From NCBI GenBank assembly GCA_021229015.1, contig CM037777.1:62817593-62881592 (forward strand): a DNA stretch of 64,000 nucleotides, in the 5' to 3' direction. Origin of the DNA: Solen grandis (Eukaryota > Mollusca > Bivalvia > Adapedonta > Solenidae). Within the stretch, counting starts at the first letter, position 1. Each line of letters opens with the position of its first letter. The notes beneath the pieces were generated by a model. It was not told the DNA's origin and searched no databases. It saw only the letters and a program-made list of their open reading frames with translations. Positions 58,908-64,000 of this stretch are shown here, one piece after another. The position numbers were made by a program, and so were the translations under genes.

Positions 58908-59516
58908 TCACTCCACCGGGCCCGGGGGGCGACGATGGAGATACAGGCGTTCCGCATTGGCGGTAGCCTGTCGCAGCACTTCCTCCCAGGGCCTCTTGAT
59001 GACGCTGGCGACAGCTGCTGCTGTTAATCCCAGAAGTCCTGGTGTGGACCGCCGGTACCCAGCTGGTGGGAAATATGGACTATCCGTCTCCAGGAGTAGC
59101 CTGGTTGAGTCCATATTCCTAACGGCTGCCCGCTGGTCTGGGTGCTCCAACCTATCGATGAGGGAGGTGAACCCGAAGTATGTGTTCGGGAAGGCCTTGA
59201 TCCACTCTTCCATGAGTTTCCAACTCCCCGTATAACAGTGGAGATGGATAAGGCGATCTTTCCCCACAGAAGAATGGGCCCTCAGCTGAAACAGCAACGT
59301 CAACAGGGTGGCGTCGAATCCATCCTGCTGACCTCTACCGTGGAGTACAAGGATGTGATCTGGGCCAAGAAGCTCGAGGAGGTAGTCCAGCTTCCACATC
59401 TGCTCTGCCCAGGTTGCTGGGGGCAGAGTGTAGTCAAGCCCAACTTCTCCCAATCCGGCGACCAGGGGATCAGCGAGCAGAGTCTTCGGGCTCGCTGGGT
59501 TCTTCCAGCTTGCTCC
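58908..59516 (-). CDS. second TatD-family nuclease, C-terminal part at a gap
   Basis: Minus-strand open frame running from the gap edge at 59516 to TGA at 58910-58908, about 200 codons. The visible metal ligands are Glu in GLGEVGLDY (59447-59445), His in LVLHGRG, His in HLHCYTG and Asp in ETDSPYFPP. The N-terminal His-x-His would lie in the gap. It aligns in layout with the TatD of the retroelement at 15734-16930 (ETD.PYFPP, then a G..STP loop and an AEGLAH/AAAVAS-like helix) but is clearly divergent. No gag or pol is seen on its 3' side; a pearl-like fragment begins 22 bp away. GC content is far above the flanks. It could be part of another such element, a retrocopy or a host TATDN2-like exon. 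Confidence 0.85.
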   Translation of the reverse strand, partial: GASWKNPASPKTLLADPLVAGLGEVGLDYTLPPATWAEQMWKLDYLLELLGPDHILVLHGRGQQDGFDATLLTLLFQLRAHSSVGKDRLIHLHCYTGSWKLMEEWIKAFPNTYFGFTSLIDRLEHPDQRAAVRNMDSTRLLLETDSPYFPPAGYRRSTPGLLGLTAAAVASVIKRPWEEVLRQATANAERLYLHRRPPGPVE

Positions 59517-59616
59517 NNNNNNNNNNNNNNNNNNNNNNNNNNNNNNNNNNNNNNNNNNNNNNNNNNNNNNNNNNNNNNNNNNNNNNNNNNNNNNNNNNNN
59601 NNNNNNNNNNNNNNNN
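59517..59616. other. assembly gap (100 N)
   Basis: Exactly 100 N, so size unknown. It separates the TatD fragment (minus strand) from the DUF7869-like gene (plus strand); the missing 5' parts of both probably lie inside. Confidence 0.99.
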
Positions 59617-61775
59617 CATGCATGCTCTATATTTAGCACAGCAACCTTTGCTTAACTCCTCAGAGTCAGACACTGATGTCTCTGTTTCTGACTCCAACTC
59701 TGTGGAAGGCATAAGCTCAAGTGATATTAGTGATTTTGATACCAGTGATGTGAGAGGTGAGGGTAGGAATTATGCTAGGGATGATGGTAGGAATGATACA
59801 GGGGGATGAGGGTAAGAAGATGAAGGGATGGGGGAAGTGAGGGGGAATTATGCTAGGGTTGAGGGTAGGAATGATGACATGGTTGAGGGTAGGAATGATG
59901 ACATGGTTGAGGGTAGGAATGATGAGAGAGGTGAGAATAGGAATGAGAGGGATGAAGTGAGGAGTGGTGATAGACTTGATGGTAGGAATGATGACAGAGA
60001 TGTTGATATGGGTGATAAAGAACATGCAAATGAAAATCAAAATATGGGGATTTATGATGTTGAAAAGGGTGACAATAACGCCTTAGAAGCAGATAATTAG
60101 AGGCAGAGGTAGAAAGAGAGTCCGTAACACTGCAAATTGGAAACGTAACATAATGAAATCAAGAAGAAATGAAGGGAAGAGCTACATGACAAAGAGTGGG
60201 GTCATTAGACAATCAAGGCTTATGAAAGGTGGCTGTGGGATTGGGTGCAGGTATAAATGCCATGAAAATTTTCTGACTCTGATAGGCATAGGCTTTTTCA
60301 CTGTTTATGGAAAATTGGTGATCTAACAAAACAAAGAAATTTTGTCTCAAAATATGTAATTCAAAAACAAAAGCAAAACAAATCAGTCAATTTATCCAGG
60401 AGGCAAAATTCCATCCAGTGGCCTTTGCCAAAAATGAAAGAAAATGGAACCTCCTCTACTGAAAAGGTTTGTAAAACCTTCTTCTTGCAAACTTTAGATG
60501 TAAGTCAAAGATTTGTCTCAACAGTACATATGAAAAACCATTTCGGGTATTTGTGATGGTGAACAAAGAGGGAAGCACACTTCTAGACCAAACAAGACTA
60601 GCCCAGAACAAGTTAAGCAAGTGCGAGCCCACATTGAGTCTTTTAAACCTGTGGATAGTCATTATTGTCGGAAGGACTCAAAAAAGCAGTATTTGCCAAG
60701 TGAACTTAATATTACTAAAATGTACCACTTGTACAAGTCAGAGGTTGAATCCCCAGTACAGATCCAAATATACAGGAAAATATTCAACACGGAATATAAC
60801 ATCGCCTTTCATAAGCCTTTGAAAGACCAGTGTGATCTTTGTTCATCTTATAAGAATGCAAACACTGAACAAAAACAAAACATGGAAAATGAGTATCAAA
60901 ACCTTGTTAGTAAAATGAAACTATGTGACAAAGAAAATTCTAGTATATCTAAGTCAATTTGTGCTGCATGTTTTGATTTAGAGCAGATTCATCTAACACC
61001 CCATAGTTTTGAATCCAGCCTATACTATAAGCGCCGTCTTAGCACTTTTAATTTTACCATCTATGATTTAGCCAAGAAAGATGGCTACTGCTATGTCTGG
61101 AATGAAACCATTGCGAAAAGAGGCGGGTCAGAAATAAATCCTTCATTGCTAAAAAAAAGCAAGGAAGGGTTCAAAGATTTTGTTTTTTATAGTGATAATT
61201 GTCAAGGTCAAAACAAAAATCGGTATTATGTGACCATGATGTGGTACTGTCTTAAGAAATTTTGCAACATCAACAGTATCACTCACAGATACTTAGAAAA
61301 AGGTCACACATTCAATGAGAATGACTCTATACATGCGTCAGTAGAAAATGTAAGTAAAAACATGCAAATATTTAGCACATCACAGTGGGCTGCCACAATC
61401 AGAGCTGCTAGGTACATGTATAGAAAGCCATATATTGTAAAAGAAATGTCACTGTCTGATTTCTTCAATTTTAAAGCTTTGTCAGAAAATCTCAAAAATT
61501 TTGAATACAACTTTGACAATGAAAAAAAATACTGGGGAAAAATTAGAAGCTTTCACCTATCAGCATCACTTGGTGATGTATTTGAGTACAAAACAGAACA
61601 TAATGGCCAAGCAAAACAGGTTGATCTTTTTAAGAGATCTAGGCAAAGGGTGAAGATTGATCAAATGAAACTGGTTCAATTGAGAACAGAACAAATACCC
61701 ATCTCTAGAGAGAAGTATCATGACCTTATAAATGGTGAATGGAGAAATGGTGCCTTTAAATCAGACCACAACTAA
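59617..61775 (+). pseudogene. DUF7869-like transposon-associated protein, broken 5' half
   Basis: An intronless gene whose 3' part is a 384-codon open frame (60621-61775) and whose 5' part survives in pieces. The 5' part has an acidic Ser/Asp-rich start, 24-bp repeats giving RNDDMVEG (near 59870-59935), a WKRNIMKSRRN segment near 60140, and VCKTFFLQTLDVSQRF near 60470. Frame breaks fall near 59805, 60100 and 60520. The intact part has HIESF, SHYCRK, YRKIFNTEYNIAFHKP, CDLCSSYKN and CAAC, then YSDNCQGQNKN (Asp192 of this frame) and KGHTFNENDSIH (His229, Asp235, His238). The D-N-C-x-G-Q-N and GHT..E.D..H motifs match a family I know from insects and cnidarians as DUF7869, suspected to be RNase H-fold transposase-like. 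Exact function is unknown. Confidence 0.75.
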
Positions 61776-62726
61776 ATCTGTATGTACACCAAATTATTGT
61801 GTGTATAAAACATCAAATTAGTATAATGGTGTTATTATATAAAATCAAAATGTATAAACTAATTCTTAAATGACAAAGTTTAGTTTACTGTGCACCATTT
61901 ATTGCTATTTTAGATTAAAACTAAAAAAAAAAGAAAAAAAAAAGTTATATGAATGAATAATAAACCATGTTTTAATAACCTGGTTTTGTACCCAGGTCAC
62001 ATATTTTTTCAATGCTACATGTACATGTATGAAAAAATGTTTTTAAAGCATTAAAGTTGTTTAAAAAGCTGTATTTTGTTGGTTTGAATTATTTATTCAT
62101 CACATACTGTCCATTTAGACCTGTATTGCAGTCAGAATACATATAATTATTAATCAAAGTTTGTAAGCATTACTGTTCTAACTTGAGTTAGACCAGTATC
62201 GCTTTCAGATATTTGCCAAAATTTTTAAGTGGAAAACTGGTCTAACTCACAAATCTTTAAATATCTCTTTTTTAAATTATTTATTTAAATTGAAATTTAC
62301 CCAATGTTTAAATCTAATATAATGTTATAAAATTTCAAAAAATAGGCGGAGTAATATTAAGCATATTCGTATAAAGCAGTTTTTATTGTCTCCTGTAAAA
62401 TTTGTAAAAATGTAGTTAGACCTGTATTGCGTTCAGCCCTCGAAATATAAACTGAAAAATAATGCACTGACAACGTCACACACAGGTATCATGTAACGTA
62501 TGTTGGGATGGGAAGTAGGCAAATGCTGTAAAATCAGTTAAATTTTTGAAAACATAAGTGTATGTCTATATCATGTTCTAAGAGTACTTTTGAATGTAGC
62601 ATTCCCAAGACGTAGGTATTTTTGTACGTTCTTCTTAAGACTATGCCTATTACACATACAGGAAGAAATGATTAACAAAACATTATTTACCCTCTGCATT
62701 TCATATTTGCCAGACTGAACGTTGAG
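61776..62726. other. noncoding sequence with repeated 22-bp motif
   Basis: AT-rich. The motif TTAGACCTGTATTGC followed by a TCAG-containing end occurs at 62115 and 62415 and as a variant at 62188. A 13-bp perfect inverted repeat is at 62185-62248. No coding features. Confidence 0.5.
62185..62248. repeat. 13-bp perfect inverted repeat
   Basis: GAGTTAGACCAGT (62185-62197) and ACTGGTCTAACTC (62236-62248) form a perfect stem with a 38-base loop. It overlaps the repeated GTTAGACC motif, so it is probably a small nonautonomous element end. Confidence 0.75.
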
Positions 62727-63025
62727 TGTTAAATGTTCGGTCATCTGACTGTATTAAAGGTACAAATGTGGCACGATACAAGACGGTATCTACGAGCACT
62801 TCGTTTCCACACGTCAACTACAATGCAAGCCACGCAGTTGACGGATATCTACTAGGGTCAAAAAATGCAGACTTGTGTAACTGTTGTGCGGCTACAAACA
62901 CACAGATGAACCCCTGGATACGTGTGGATCTTGGAGGTGTCTTTCGCATATTTACATTGATGGTCTATGGTCGGACTGGAAAAGGGGGTACATTAAGTAT
63001 TCATAATGTTTGCATTAAGTTGATA
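62727..63025 (+). CDS. exon with F-type lectin (fucolectin-like) domain, partial
   Basis: The open frame to TAA at 63026 contains the start of an F5/8C-like fucolectin fold: NVARYKTVSTS, ASHAVDGY, a Cys-rich turn (CNCC), NPWIRVDLGG and FRIFTLMVYGRT. In the family these form the beta-sandwich that binds fucose in secreted or membrane proteins. The nearest upstream in-frame stop is at 62723, and an AG at 62725-62726 could be the acceptor, giving entry within a codon. No signal peptide is present, so this is an internal exon or fragment. The C-terminal half of the domain (second Arg/His loop) is not seen, and no clear donor precedes the stop, so the 3' boundary is uncertain and the copy may be broken. 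Confidence 0.7.
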
Positions 63026-63028
63026 TAA

Positions 63029-64000
63029 ACGGCAATTCGTATATAAACTTTACAATAACAAAATCATTTATTTGATTACTCACTTGATCTCCCGAGGCAT
63101 AAGACCTTTAGTCATCATAGTTATCTCTAAACTGTATTTACTAGTTAATTGATATGACTCACAAAGTTGTTTTTTTCTTCCTTTTTTTAAAAATATATCC
63201 CCGTAAATACCCAATGTTTTTTCATCATATATTGCCTACGGAATTCTCGTTTTCATACTCCTTAACAAAATGTATTGTATAAACACAATAAAACATATGC
63301 GCACTTTTGCCATTTAAGATACATTGAGATTTACTTCATGTAAGTGTTGATTTTTTTTTTATCTCATTCTAATACGACTCTCATCTTTCTCTATATGGGA
63401 GTTTTTAAAAAAAAGTGCGAATTTTGACCATATTTTTTCAGAAAGTGTCACAAAGAAGTTAGTTTTTTTCTTGTAGTTTGAAATCATGTACATACCTTAA
63501 ATTTGAACTAAATGGGCAACAGGGATCTCCCAGACCTATATTTTTACCAATTTTGATGATTCTATTGCAGAAAATTTAAGTTGTAATTCATTCCTGTCAC
63601 ACTTTTATTTCTCTATTTTTTAGGTTAAAAAAAAGTTTATTTTGATAATACTTTAATGTAAATCATGTAAAGGTAATTAACTTAAACCATTAAAATAAAA
63701 AGAAAAATAATTTCAAAGAAAGTAAATTTTAGATCTTTGAAATTAACAATTAAAACAAATATTTAAAGATATTTGGCGTGAAAAGTTGCATTTTATATTT
63801 GCTTATTCAATGCTCAACATCATTTTTTTTTTATTATTACAATAAAGGATTAAATTTTTTTCATGATTTTAGTATCTGACATCTCCAAAATTACAATGAA
63901 ACTTAAAAACTTAACTTAAACTGTCAGTGACAGGAAGGAATACAGCGTTACAGGAAGGAACCTAGCGTTACTGGATGGAAAGACAAAAAAGACAAAATAT
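63029..64000. other. noncoding AT-rich sequence at right edge
   Basis: No open frame or repeat family recognised except a two-copy phrase GACAGGAAGGAA / TACAGGAAGGAA with TAGCGTTAC near 63930-63970. The rest of the lectin gene may continue beyond the window. Confidence 0.5.

Overview
The window is eukaryotic, intron-containing, AT-rich and very repeat-dense. The only clear host-gene sequence is two exons of a TRPC-type cation channel (2291-3322, + strand) and one exon with an F-type lectin-like domain near the right end (62727-63025). The interspersed repeats have hairpin heads, a GTCC/GTCG tetranucleotide tract and a core of roughly 145-165-bp tandem repeats. That is the architecture described for molluscan pearl-type elements and, with the lineage of the mobile elements, points to a bivalve mollusc. 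The species is not resolved by sequence reading alone.

Layout. 1-9.4 kb: TRPC exons, introns, several pearl-like repeats and two palindromic TTAA-ended MITEs, ending at a 100-N gap. 9.5-18.7 kb: a large retroelement with 1.5-kb direct repeats around gag, a Gypsy-type pol (protease, reverse transcriptase, RNase H), a basic zinc-finger-like ORF and a TatD-family metal-dependent nuclease ORF with all expected metal ligands. No integrase is visible; the nuclease occupies the place where integrase would be expected. 18.7-24.5 kb: noncoding DNA with degenerate repeats. 24.5-41.2 kb: a tandem triplication of a 5.2-kb unit. Copy 1 carries a private 1.2-kb pearl-like insertion, and each junction lies in the first 60 bp of a pearl-like element. 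41.1-46.7 kb: a pearl-like element abutting a decayed DIRS-like retroelement on the minus strand, whose gag is split by an 887-bp hAT-like MITE with a perfect 8-bp target duplication. 48.3-53.9 kb: a cluster of related pearl-like repeats. 57.2-58.5 kb: a decayed LINE reverse transcriptase. 58.9-59.5 kb: a second, partial TatD-like ORF (minus strand) cut by a second 100-N gap. 59.6-61.8 kb: a DUF7869-like transposon-associated gene broken in its 5' half. 62.7-63.0 kb: the lectin-like exon.

The most interesting item is the gag-pol-TatD retroelement. Gag and Pol are in overlapping frames with a canonical TTTAAAC -1 slippery heptamer in the overlap. The TatD active site is intact although neighbouring frames carry small lesions. 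A second TatD-like ORF lies 42 kb away. This suggests a lineage of retroelements, or an element-associated gene family, in which a TatD nuclease was recruited. Small indels in homopolymers, especially next to the first gap, mean some frame breaks could be assembly errors.
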